NCBI RefSeq assembly: GCF_018873765.1
Contig: NC_057925.1
Span: 46,841,010 to 46,905,009 of the forward strand
DNA: 64,000 bases
Source of the DNA: Telopea speciosissima
Lineage: Eukaryota; Streptophyta; Magnoliopsida; Proteales; Proteaceae
Reading direction: 5' to 3'
Shown one piece after another: positions 33,801 to 45,700 of the stretch; position 1 is the stretch's first letter, and the number at the start of each line of letters is the position of its first letter. Both the position numbers and the translations under genes were made by a program. The notes under the pieces are model-generated. The model worked only from the letters and a program-made list of their open reading frames with translations, did no database searches and was not told the DNA's origin.

Positions 33801-36160
33801 TGGTGCATATGACCATTCAAGAATTACTTCTGCAGCTTTTTTGGCTAAAGTTCCTCATGTGTTGTTCCTTAACTTTTCATTCTGGCCTAGCTTTAACAAA
33901 CAGGAGGAATTTGAAGTCTTGTACCACCATATGAATTTGAAATTAATTTGAAGTATCAAAATTGTGTTCCGGTTGGCACTTGGTCAACTTTTCACAAGGA
34001 CGTTTCTTTGATAATTGTATGTTTAAGTGACAGTTTGTGTTTAGAAATTGACTCTTTATGAAATGATTTTGCTCTCCATCAACATTTTTCCTGTTTGTGG
34101 TATTTTTGATGTTCCCCTCAACCCCCCTCTTCTTTGTCAATACAAATCTGTTTACCGAGATACTGATATGGGACTATTGATAATTGAGCAGGTACTTTAT
34201 CAAATGACACATCCACTTCATGTCAGTTTCCTCCCGATGTGGTGTTTTTTGTGCAAGGCAGGCCAATTGAAGCTCACAGAGTCATCTTAAGTGCTCGGTC
34301 AGCTTTCTATATGAAGAAATTTGAGTCAGATTGGAGAAACCGCAGGGAAGTGAGGTTCTCAAGTGGAAAGTTATCTTATCCTGCCCTATACAGCCTCTTC
34401 CATTTCTTCTATTCTGACAGACTTGAGGTTGCAGTGGATGACATGGAAGATCTCATACGAATTTGCAAAGTCTGCAAATGTGAAGAACTTCAGAAGGCTC
34501 TTGGGAAAGAGTTGATCCACCAAAAATATGCTGACTATAAATCACTGAGGGATGAGGATAATTCTCAGAAACGATTTATCTTACAGGGCCTGTCCCTTCC
34601 AGAGGAGGACCGGCTTCCTGCAGCCTTGTACCGAATTCTTCAATGTTCCCTTGCCAAGTCCCGTAGGGAAGAAAATCTGGAAAATGGTACTGAGGAACTA
34701 GTGTCTGGAGTTAGGGCATTGCTGATGAGTGATTTTGGAGATGATCTTGCAGATATTTGCATAAGGGTTGATGGCAAGATTTTCCGCTGCCATCAAGTGA
34801 TATTAGCATCAAGGTCAGAATACTTCAAAGCAAGGTTGTCTCGTATGACTGAATTTCTTGAAGGGACCAATAGATTGCCGGGTGATACTCTTCCATGTCT
34901 TGAAGAACACGATTTAAGCACAGAGGCTTTTGAGAAGATGATAGAATATATGTAAGTTCCGTTGCCTAAAATGGAAACTGGAAAAAAAAATTGAAATACC
35001 TATTACCACTTTTTAGAATGGTAAACAGTTGACTTTGGTTAGAATGTGCTATCACTACTTAGTTCTGCTACTTAATGATTTCAGGTACACAGATGGTTTG
35101 AAGGATATAGATCCAAACCAGGTATGTTATTTTGTCGACACTGGGAATCTCTCTCTCTCTGAGTGTGAGTTTGTGTGGGTGTGGGTGCACATGTGCTTGC
35201 ATGGATGTTAATCAGCTTGTGCTTGTGCTGTACTGTTTGCATTATGATTGTGTAGGCCGAAGAAATGTTTGATGCTGCTTCAAGATATCTATTATTTCCT
35301 CTGAAGCGTGCTGTAGCTGATGCATTGTTGCCACACCTTGAAATGGTCTCTCCTGCAGAACTGTGCCAATGGCTGATGCTATCAGATATGTATGGTGCTT
35401 TATTTTGCGTTTCTTGTTTTTTCCCCGTCCTTGATTGATAGTTGGAGTAACAGTAACCCTAGAATTTTTATCCTTCTGTGAGATAGTACAATTAAAGAGT
35501 ATTTGTATTTGAGGAAGACTATAAATCAGATCTATGAACTTTAAAGTACACTGATAAGCTGTACATATGTCCCATCAACACATGAACCAAATCAATGGGT
35601 AAACACTTTGATCGAGCATAGCCCTTCAAATGTATAAGTGGCTTGTCTATTCAAATCCACTCAGTTGTAAAACAATCTCAATAAATACATTTTTCCTTGA
35701 GAAAATCTTTTACCCATCTAGCCAGCCACAGATTTGGTCAGTCTTTTTGAAGTCCTCTTCATTATTTTCAGAGGATCCATATACAAGCTCATTTTTCTCT
35801 CGTATCTTTTGGTCGTGTTGTAGGTATTCTGTTCTAAAGATAAGGGAATACTGCCTCGATATTATTTCTTGCAACTTCGAGACATTTGCTGATACACGTG
35901 AGTTCCGGGCAATGCTATTGGAACTTCCCCCACCCTCTGGAGATTCTTCACTTCGCACCACCCTTCCAAGCGCTCCAGGAGCTGGTGTGAACACTGACCA
36001 AGGAAATATTCTTGATGACCTGCGGGAGAAGTGGCTCGAGGCTGAAGCTGCTGAGCTTGACAAGAGAGATGAGAGTGCCGCCTTATTTGACCAGCGGCTG
36101 GAGATGCTTATTCTTGTGGCACAACAAGAAAATACTGGAAATGACACTGATGATCCTTAA
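27997..36160 (+). CDS. Ankyrin-repeat and double BTB/POZ protein (At2g04740-like), 578 aa
   Basis: Five coding exons: 27997-28465, 34192-34951, 35085-35121, 35256-35389 and 35824-36160. All introns are GT-AG with matching phases (1, 2, 0, 2), giving 578 residues, the size I recall for Arabidopsis At2g04740. Residues of about 35-105 form ankyrin repeats ([38 protein letters not shown]). A first BTB domain spans about 168-255 ([20 protein letters not shown]) and a second about 335-475 ([20 protein letters not shown]), followed by a BACK-like helical part. The acidic C terminus contains a helical Glu-rich segment. BTB proteins of this kind usually act as adaptors for CUL3 ubiquitin ligases; the substrate is unknown and that role is inferred. 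Intron 1 is 5.7 kb and contains repeats; the others are 133-434 bp. There is no sign of damage. Confidence 0.93.
29217..30290. mobile_element. Decayed LTR-like fragment in intron 1
   Basis: The start (CAACACCCAAGAGGGGGG), the AAAGATAGAGGCAA..GTGCACAGCCGATTTAGAGTGGTTC segment and the order of motifs resemble the solo LTR at 5052-7025. No CA terminus or target duplication was found, so the right boundary is a guess. Confidence 0.35.
29491..29670 (+). repeat. 60-bp unit, three copies in tandem
   Basis: CTCAATCA(C/A/T)AGTCCTTCG(A/G)ATTGAG followed by CACCCGG and ACACA..ACCAA recurs with a 60-bp period (unit starts near 29491, 29551 and 29611). Confidence 0.85.
30782..30811. repeat. GT microsatellite
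   Basis: Fifteen uninterrupted TG units inside intron 1 of the BTB gene. Confidence 0.95.
33640..33775 (-). mobile_element. tRNA-derived SINE-like remnant
   Basis: On the minus strand, GTCATGTAGCTCAATTGG with TTAGAG (about 33776-33749) matches an internal RNA polymerase III A box. GAGGTTTCAAACCCC, about 50 bases downstream (33711-33697), matches a B box. This spacing and order are those of a tRNA-derived SINE head. The tail was not delimited and no target duplication was found. It lies in intron 1 of the BTB gene. Confidence 0.5.
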
Positions 36161-36844
36161 ACTGCAACAGAGTGTAAGCCATTCTCTACACTTGACTACA
36201 GGAATAGGAAGCTGGGAAAAAAATTAATTGTTCATTTTATTTATCGGGTTATACATATATAAAAATTGGGTATAGTAATCTGTTGAAATCCTTTTGAGTG
36301 AATCACATTTTCTTGTGGCTGATTTATTTTGTGATGGTGTTCTTTTGAGTACATTGATTCACTTGTGATTTCTTAATATCCTTCACCGAAAGGTTGAGAT
36401 GGATACAAGTACCAATTGTACGTCTTTAAGATTTAAGATTTACTGAACTTTTGGGACGATTATTCAGTCATTCTTGGACTCCAATTCCTATTGTTTTAGG
36501 GAATTGAAGCATGAAAACAAGGATGCAATTTGCGTGAGAGCCATGTATCCGCAATAATAACGTAAGAGGAATTTCTGGCGGAGGTGTTTTCACTATGGAC
36601 ATAAGGAATCGGGAGTGGATTGGCTTAATCTTCCAATTCGATTGTAATCAGCAGTGTTCGATCCCAATTCCGGCTGATCCAAGTCGGTCGATCCAGTATA
36701 CTTTTCTAGGGTTCAGAATTGTTCCTATAGATTCCGGCTGGATCGGAATCAGCGGAGGCTGATACTGTAACTGATTTAGATTACTTGAACCATGATCGAT
36801 ACTCACTTCTAAATGAAATTGGTTTTGGAAGAAGTTTTCTTTCA
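36161..36844. other. 3' flank of the BTB gene; no other gene seen
   Basis: AT-rich 3' UTR-like sequence to about 36400. A GATCC..CGGCTGATCC(A)AGTCGG tract (36660-36760) resembles the GATCGAATTGGCC..AATCGGCCAG tract near 38830, an AATCGG-rich dispersed repeat. Confidence 0.35.
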
Positions 36845-37034
36845 TCTTTCTTCCATTAAGTGATCATTACACTCCCAACCCTATTGACAAAGATATTACC
36901 CCTCCCTAATGCAATCTAGTGTACTCATGGGAATAGATGTGGAGATTCCCTCTTAGCCATGATGCGGGGAAACTCAGTCCATTAGTTTTTAATGGCTTGT
37001 TTGGCTCAAAATATTTGATAGGGTAGTAATTTTC

Positions 37035-37175
37035 TGTCCGGGAATGTGGCTTACACCAGCACTTCCATGTGTCTATATCTCTCCTCAAAACAAGGGGGCA
37101 GAGGTGACTTTTCATATGGGGAGGAGAGCGATAGATTCATGGGAGTGCTGGTGTAGGCCACACTCCAGGATAGAG
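37035..37175. mobile_element. MITE, family A copy 2
   Basis: Arms AATGTGGCTTACACCAGCAC and GTGCTGGTGTAGGCCACACTC, inner TCTATATCTCTCC / GGAGAGCGATAGA, core GGGGGCAGAGGTGACTTTTC. Confidence 0.7.
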
Positions 37176-37454
37176 TTCTAGAAATATTTTTTTAAGAGAA
37201 AAAATGTGCAGATTCTTGTTACAGGCCGTCTTACATCCCACACTCTCTAGTTTCATTAAATATTTCTCTCCATTGAGTGATCATTAATACACCACCACCC
37301 CTTTTGACAAAGATAAAATTACCCCTCCCTAATGCAATCTAGTGGTACTCATGGGAATAATAGCTGTAGAGATTCCCCTTTAGCCATGATGCAGAGAAAC
37401 TCGGTCCATTAGTTTTTAACGACTTGTTTGGCTCAAAATATTTAGAAGGGAAGC

Positions 37455-37595
37455 AGTTTTCTGTCAAAGAGTGTGGTTTATGCCAGCACTTCCATGTGTC
37501 TATATCTCTCTTCCTCAAAACAAGGAGCAGAGGTGGCTTTTCATACGAGGAGGAGAGAGATAGCCTCACGACACTCCCAGATATAGTTTTGGAAC
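37455..37595. mobile_element. MITE, family A copy 3 (right arm decayed)
   Basis: The left arm GAGTGTGGTTTATGCCAGCAC is intact. The right arm has lost most of its complement (only GACACTCCCAG remains). It is part of the tandem duplication with copy 2. Confidence 0.6.
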
Positions 37596-37630
37596 TTACA
37601 TACCACACTCTTTTTTAAATATCTCTCTCC

Positions 37631-39783
37631 TGGCTGGACGATTGGATCACCCACCCCTTCTTTAGTGGAAGCTGCTCTCTGCGCCGTAGCATTCCCCGTC
37701 CCATTTTTTCGAAAGTGACAAAAAAAGCGAATGTGAGATAGTACAGCCGTATCCACTTCACACCAAACCTTTGCCCACCTATTACTGTCACAAGGCAGCT
37801 TAGCTTAATAACTGAGATACCTTGCACCCAAAGTTGATGCTGGTAGGCCCACCATCACCATCAATGTATAACTTTCAGCCAATCTAAAACTTGCATCTGA
37901 AAAAAAAAAAAAAAAAAAAAAAGAAGATTGAAAATGTCTTATAAAGTCAAATAGGTAAAGTTATAGGTCGGGTTAGGATTCAGAGAAATCCAATATATCG
38001 AGTTATATGATGAAGTTAGAGCATCAAACTGACGTTGTTAACCAAGTGGTGAAATCCAATATATAGGTCGTTATGTGGTTAAGCTGGACCATCTAATCTC
38101 ATATCCTTATTCAATTAGCTTCCAAATGGCTTTGATAGTTCTCGAAACCGATTTTTCAAATACATATTCGGATATCAACACGAATCAAATACGGATTTTT
38201 TAATTATGCATTTATATTCCTAGTGGAGACTTAGAGAGTGGGGTCATGATGAGTCTAAGGAGAACAACATTGGCGGTCTCATTGTCTGTGTTGAGCGACG
38301 GAGAAATAATGAAAACAAAAATTCGAGAAGATGACCGACCTCCACTAGGGGAGTTGTTGAAGTTTCAATATCTGAAATTACATAGATGTTTTCATGATTT
38401 TTTTTTCTATTAATATCTTGTTTAATTGTTTGTATTGTATAATGAATTTGATAAGGGTAATTTAATATTATAAAATATTTATTTAATTATATTTTTATAA
38501 TCAGACCTAATTGGATAGGATAATATGGGGTTTAAACCTGAAATATTTATATCCGCATCCGAATTGGATAGTTTCCAAAAATCAATTTTTCGAATTCAGA
38601 TTCGTCCTAAACAAATACATACACAAATCGAATGTGGATTTTCGACTATCTATTACATCCCTCAATGCTACCTCTTCAACGGTTCAAATTTACCACATCA
38701 TCATCTATCATGTGCTTTAGAACCAATTGGTTGTGACAGATGATGATCCATAAATGGTTTAGGTTTTATTGTACAAGGCTAGCATGCTGTCCAACCCAGT
38801 TCTGTGCCAGTGTTTCAAAACACGGAATTGAGGATCGAATTGGCCAATGTCGATTCTGATCTGAATCGGCCAGAAATCAATCAGGATTAGCCAAACTCGG
38901 TTAGAAACTGAAAAACCGGAGGGAGGCGACCAGATCAGCCACAACCAAATCTGATCCAAATCGGCCAATTCACCGTTCCGCCTTTTAGAGTCATTTGGAG
39001 AGCATCAGAGAACATGAGAAGGATATTATCCCATCTCTTTAAGGGTCGGAGTTGGCCTAAATTGAGAACGATGGCACTATTCCATTCTATACCACCCGAG
39101 AAAGAAAAAAAACCAGACCACTCAATGGAAGTTACCAACTTCCAACCCCCGGGGTGTGTATGGTGCAGCGCAACTGCATGTATCGCGGACTTTCAAATAA
39201 TCACAGGGAATCCTTTGATAACATTGATTCCTATTTCTCAATGATATCCCACGATCGAGGCAATTGGCTAAATCCCGTGAATCCATTTCATAGAAGTGTC
39301 ATTGTGAGGGTCAAAACTGATTTTGGCCCAACATCAGACGGCAGAAAAAAAAAGACTGTAAAAATTACAATAAATCCAGGAACAATAATTTGAAGCCAAA
39401 TCTGAGCGGTAGTGCTGAAATAAACCATCAAACAAGTAGCAAGAATGAGTAAATGGGAGCAGTTTCTTCTCGTATTCTTATTTTCACTATTCAACACCAT
39501 GAACATAAAAAATTGTCAAAAGAATACACCTACACAACTGCAAATTCTAATTACAAAAAATGAAAGAGGAACCTAGCAAGGAACCTAAATCCTGCTCAAA
39601 TGAAAAGAAGAATGATTTTACAAGACTTTTTTAAGAATCACAAGTACACTAAAAAATAACTGTGCATCCCTTCCCACTTTAAAAAAAGGTGATCCCAAAA
39701 TTCTTTACTGCAAAATAATTTTCATCTCTGTTGATCTTCTAGAAATTAAAAAGAAAAGGTTGTTTTAATTTAGAATTTGTGGG
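37631..39783. other. Spacer between two convergent genes, no gene seen
   Basis: Contains a poly-A run (37899-37922), an AT-rich stretch near 38400-38500, and repeated CGAAT/ATTCGGAT tracts at 38140-38210 and 38550-38650. An AATCGGCC-rich repeat covers about 38820-38970. No open frame here has recognisable content. Confidence 0.4.
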
Positions 39784-42700
39784 TCATTCATCAATTGCAG
39801 CAGTGTCACTTTCAAGCTGCAAAGACGTCACAGATGCAGTATCTGAGGCTGCATCGTCCATGGTCATCTGTGAGATCTCACCTGCTAAAACCCCTCCATC
39901 TGTTTCATCCACTAAGGATGCTAGGGATGAGTTTGAGGCAGAGGCAGAGGCTTCGGCGGGGGATAAATCTGATCCTTCTACTGGTTTTTGTAGGCTCCAA
40001 TACATAATGCTGGCGGTCAGAGTGAGGATCATCTTCTGGTTTACCTGCCAGACCAACAGAATATGAGACAGTTGAACTTAAAAAGATCAAACCTAGGCAA
40101 TTCTGTCCACCCAAAATTAGTGTACAGGTCCACTAAGATTGCAACTCAAACAGAAAAGATAAAAAAAATATATTTTTAATAACAATGACAATAACAATAA
40201 ATAACTCCCATCTGATCAGTCCGACTAGATATGCTTATCTAGTCAGCCTAAAATCCACCACATGGCATATTGGATGGGGTCTAAATTTTATAGACAGGTA
40301 GACCACTAGGTCCCCCCTGCTAACCTGTCAAGTTTCATCTCAATGGTGTTTGCCTAGTGGAAAAATGGAGCTTAAAAATCCAGGACCACGGGAGAGTGCA
40401 CAATAGTGGGTAGGCACGCATGGACATATAGGGAGATGTACGCCAATACACAGGGCTATATGGCTGAATTTGAGTATGAAATTTGACAAGCCTACCCAGA
40501 CCGCCCACTGTCTATCCAACGGAAAGAATTGCCACATCATTTTGTTATGTGGCGGAATCAGATGGGTCGCTAAGAAAAGCTCATTTGCATCGGAGCCAGA
40601 AGCGAATAATAACAATAATAATAAGTAGCTTGAGGAATAAATACACTAGTCTACCATAAATATGCTCTTTACCTCCATGATGTCCTCGGGCAATAAGAAA
40701 ATGGAACACCCAAGCTTTCGTGCAACACTGATTATGTATGTAGCATTCAACTTCTTTTCGTCATCTGGCATTTTTATAACAGAAAAACAGTCAATAATTT
40801 TCATTTTCACCTTCACTTTCACGTCCACTTTCACTTATCTATTGTTTATTATTTATCAAGATGGGAAATTTCTTTCTACCTAACATACAAAACATATTTC
40901 CTGTTTCATGCTACAAGAAATTTAAAATGTGGAAACAATGGTGCATTCCTCATTCTCTTGTAGAAGGCTTCAACTCCTACAACTCCCAAGATGATAGGTT
41001 ATCACTTATCATAGGAACAGCTCTCAGTAAAATGGAAATTAACCAGTCCAGTCGCAGGAAATCATACCAGCTTCACCCTTTGTAACAAGGTTCCAGTTGA
41101 CTACCCTTGGCTCTACAGCACTAAGAAGTTCAAGGAAGAATATCCCATTTGATAGATTCTTATCCTGAAGAAGAATGGCAGTAGACTCATCATCAATCAC
41201 AGTTCAGGATTTAGGGGTTAATCAAACAAAAGTTAACGCTTCTTTACCTTGAAGCTCTCCATCTGAGAAGTTCTGCCTGTTTTCTTCACCTTGTCATTTG
41301 CCCAATTTAGGATGTAAGCATCTGTCATCTCCTTCCCTTGGGAATGGAATCTCAAGTTTTTAAGGAGTTGGAGCATATTAAACCTCATCAACTGCCATAG
41401 AAATGCTGAGACAGACCTAAAATTTCAGTGAAATTGAACCACCAAACATACTTATGACAAACATTATTGGATGCTTCCAAGTTGCATTGATAACTTATAA
41501 AACTAGAGTTTATTAGGAAACATAGAACCTTACTTTCTATTAAATACACAACTAACTTGGTTTAATAATGAATTGAGATGTTGATTTATGACATGAAGCT
41601 ATTTTTGTGAAGATTCCAATGCCAGCTTAAAAATATTGATGCCGGTTCTGATGAACTTTGTGTTGGAGAAAAGCCACCATCATAATATAATGGTTGTTTG
41701 TTTATGGAATTCTGTAGCTCATACAATACGATGGCCAAAAGAAATGTTGTGACAGAAAACTGTGAATGTCATTGCAGCTTAATATCAATCAAAATCTGCA
41801 GTTACACCCTTTAATCTTGGCTAATTTAACCAAACATAAAAAGCACTATGATTTGAGTCAATTTTAGAGTCCAGTTGATGGGTTCCTAGAAGCCTAGGTG
41901 ACTATGCTCAGAAATCCAATGAAATAACCAGAACCACAGTAGGTTAAGAAATCAGATTTCAGGAAATTTTAAATAAAAGAAAATCAAGGAATTAGATTCA
42001 GCCAAAATTCTAGTGAAAGACTAATTGGATGTGCGAATATAATATCAGAAATCAGGCTTGATCCAATGGTCAGATTCTTAGGATCTGAAGATTCCTACTA
42101 GAAGAAGGAATTCTCAAATCTGAGAATCAATAAAAAATTCAGATAAACGAGATTAGAGATCAACTTCAGTATGAAATAACAAGCCTAAAGATAGCCAGGA
42201 ATTATGATATCAGATTTAGTAAACAGAAATTAAAAATTGATCAAACTGAAATCAAACTTTTAGAAGGAAAGCAGGAAATCAGACAAAAGATTGAAATTTG
42301 AAACCGTATGAAGTTTAAGAACAGAACCGATGGCCTTTAGTGAAAACAGATCTGAAATCCAATGGTTGGATTTGAAGTTTCAGAAAATTCCTAGTTGTAG
42401 GAATTCAAGAAACCAGAAAAAGATTGGATTGATAAGCATGAACAGAATCAGAACTTCAACAGAATTGTAAACAGAAGTTCAGGAACTCAGATAAATCAAT
42501 CAAGCATCAGATATAAGTCAATAAGAAAGGTGTACAGGAAATAGAAAGTACAGGTACTAACTTGGAACCGATGGAGACATAATGAAGAAGAATAGGGAAG
42601 AAGGATATGAATCAAGTTTCTCACTTGGCCCTAGACTGGAATCCCACCAGCCTTGCCTTAGCATCTCAGTTTCTCACTAAGGGTACTAATGCATCTCACA

Positions 42701-45700
42701 TCAATTATTCTGAATTTCACAGAACATAGAGGTAGAAACCAGCTTCATTACTGTAATCGGGAGGAGGCTCTTTGGCTTTTACATCAATCGATAGAAACTA
42801 GACAGGATGTAGCATACTGACCATAGGATATCCAGCAGCCAATAGGAAACAATCTTTCACAGAACATGAAAAAAAAGGGGAAAAGGTTCTCTGAGCCAGC
42901 GGGGTGGGGTGCACTAACACCTCTGTATCTATCTCTCCTCACATGAAATGATCTCGCTGCGCTCCTATATATGATATCATTTTGTCACACCTCATTGGTG
43001 CGCTCCCCAATGCTGTTTGCTCAAAGAACCCTCTCCAAAAAAAAAAAATGAATGAGGAAACAGCTCTCCCATACGCAAGCCATAGTAAAAATCATTACCT
43101 ATCTAAGAATATAGCAAGCCAAGTTGAAAGGCTGAGATTTTATAGGGATTAATCCAGCCTTTACAAGGGAACTGATAATATTGATAAAAAACAAACAAAA
43201 CTAACCCATACTAAACCCCACGATTGGGGTGAACCAGTACTGAACCGTGGCTCAGTTTTGAATCAGAAAATGGCTCAAAACCACAAGCCCCTTTTGTGGC
43301 CTGGTTTTACCCTGTGATGGTATTTGTTTAGGTACCTGTTATCTGCATCACCAATACTTTAGTTTATAGAACAGCAGATGATGGATAAAAAGGCACCTCT
43401 AATACAGTAATATGTAGAGGTACAACAAAGAAAAGGTTCACCCACAGCAACATCAGACTCTCTCAGCATCATTTTTTTAAGAATTGCATAAGGTTTCATG
43501 GGTGCTGATAACAGTTATCCATGTGGAAGGCTAATATGGCGGTTCTGACCATTGGATATCTAGGGAATGATCTGAATTGCCATGTGTCAAAATTCAACCT
43601 CAAATTCAATCATTTACACTCACATGAATGCCCATGCAACCTGTTAGAGCTGAAACTTGACATGTGAGTAGGGGACTTGGAGTCTACGTAACTCAGAAAA
43701 TTTCAGCACCATCATCTGCACAGAGTGTTAGGTGCCGATCCATAAGAAATATCCTGGGAGGTCACTATGATAATCCCTCCATAGATATTGTTCTTTCTCT
43801 AACAACCACTGTAATGCTTAGATAAATAGACACAGTAACATTATTCTTCTTCTGATAACTCTAGATTTAAATTAAAATAAAATAAAATAAAATAAAATAA
43901 AATAAAAAAAAAAAAAAAATAAAAATAAAAAATATATATATATATATATATTATAGAGAAATCTTCCATCAAACTAGTTGATGCAGTTTACTAATGATTG
44001 GGTCTTCCTGAAAGACTAATGAACTTTCAAAATATCTGAGTTCGTGACATGAAACAAAGTAACAGTATTTATAGAACTGGAAATAAGAAAAAGGAAATTC
44101 TGAATAGAGAAGGGGATGCAGGAAACTTAACCTGTTAGTAGACAGATTATCCATAGAGCAGAGGATGCAGGAAACTTAACCTGTTAGCAGACAGGTTATC
44201 TCATAACTCAAAAGAAGAGGAAGAAAAATGTTAACAGGTGAATGCATTACTACCCCCCCCCTCCTTTTTTTGGGTGCCCAAAAGTGTCACTTGACTCACT
44301 TTTTATCCAAGTAGTCTTTAAGGGTCTTTTTGGTATCACTTTTCATTTTATTTTTCTGACACAAACATTTTTACAGGTATTTAGTATAATTTTTTTACCC
44401 TATTTTTATTTAAAATAAACCAGAATAAAGTCAAGACCCTATTATGTATTTTGCCCAGAAACCATTTTTGATCATTTTCTCGGACACTTTAATGAGCACA
44501 TGCTCATAAGTCTTAAAAGTGAGGGGTAAAATAGTAATTTACTTTTATAATTAGAAATGCAGCCTCCTCTCTCTGCATTGTTGTATAATTAAAAATCATT
44601 TTTGATCATTTACTGAAATTCTATATATAAAAGAAGGTTGCCGAAGGACCTTTCTGTTCTGAATTGTTTTGTAATTGGCTATCAGACCTTTTGGGTTTTG
44701 TCGTCAACTCATGTTTCGTTGAGCTGTGTTCTTATGATGCAACAGACTTTATTAACGATTTTGTGAAGGATTTGAGTTGGAAGATGGGTGAAGGCGGAAT
44801 CGCTTCATCCAGCACTTAAATTATTCTATTCATCGCATATCAAACCTATTTTTCATTCTACAATCAATTATGTTAGTAGTTACCAAACAGTTTTCCTTTT
44901 TTGATCGAAAATGGTTTTCAGTAATGATTTTTTTTTGCTTAGGCCAAAAACAAAATGAAAAATGATACCAAAAAGACCCTAAAAGGGAAAGTACTTGTGT
45001 TAGTGAGGGAAAAAAAGTTACTTGTACCTCAGGAAAATTGAGGGAAATGGCCTCACTATGTGTCAACTGGGACAGTTCAATTGGGATCCTCCTGGATGGT
45101 ATATAAACACTAAATTTATATGCCCATATCTTGCACTCAAATGGTTAGTTAATATGGTTATCTGACATAGTTTTACCGAAGTTACCCCAAACAGAAATAG
45201 TAGGAGAAATGATACAATTAATGGAAACAGGAAATGAATCCAAACTAGATTACTATGCTTGGTTAGTGGGAAAAGCCTCCCACATGGAAATGGGAACACC
45301 ACAAATGTGATCATGAGAAGCATTGACTTATGGAGAAATGGTTTCAATGTCACTGTGGTTTTTCTACTGCCATCCATCCTAGGGAAGGCTTACTAACATT
45401 GAACACTTCAAAGAGATGGGTGGATGATTTTACAAAGTAGTGTGTTGGATAAAATTTAACATTTGTGCACCCGAAGTCAGCCATCAATGAAAGGAAAACA
45501 TTCTAGCAAACACGTACACTTGAAATCTAGGTTTAGGTCACACCACTTTGCTTCATCTTTCTTCCACTTTCAATTGAGAACCCATGGTTCATCTCAGAGA
45601 CCCAGACCACAAAACATAACGATAGCAATAAAAGCAACACTCAGAAGTTTCATTGTATTGTGGTCATCATATTGTCTGGCCAATTTGTGTGGGGTCGGTG

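Larger units (their letters stand above)
36845..37630 (+). repeat. Tandem duplication of a block of about 420 bp, each with a family A MITE
   Basis: The block with AGTGATCATTA, ACCCCTCCCTAATGCAATCT, TTAGCCATGATGC and TTGTTTGGCTCAAAATATTT occurs at 36855-37020 and again at 37275-37440. In both cases it is followed by TTTTCTGTC and a family A inverted repeat (37035-37175 and 37455-37595). The duplicated MITE shows that the duplication happened after that insertion. Confidence 0.8.
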
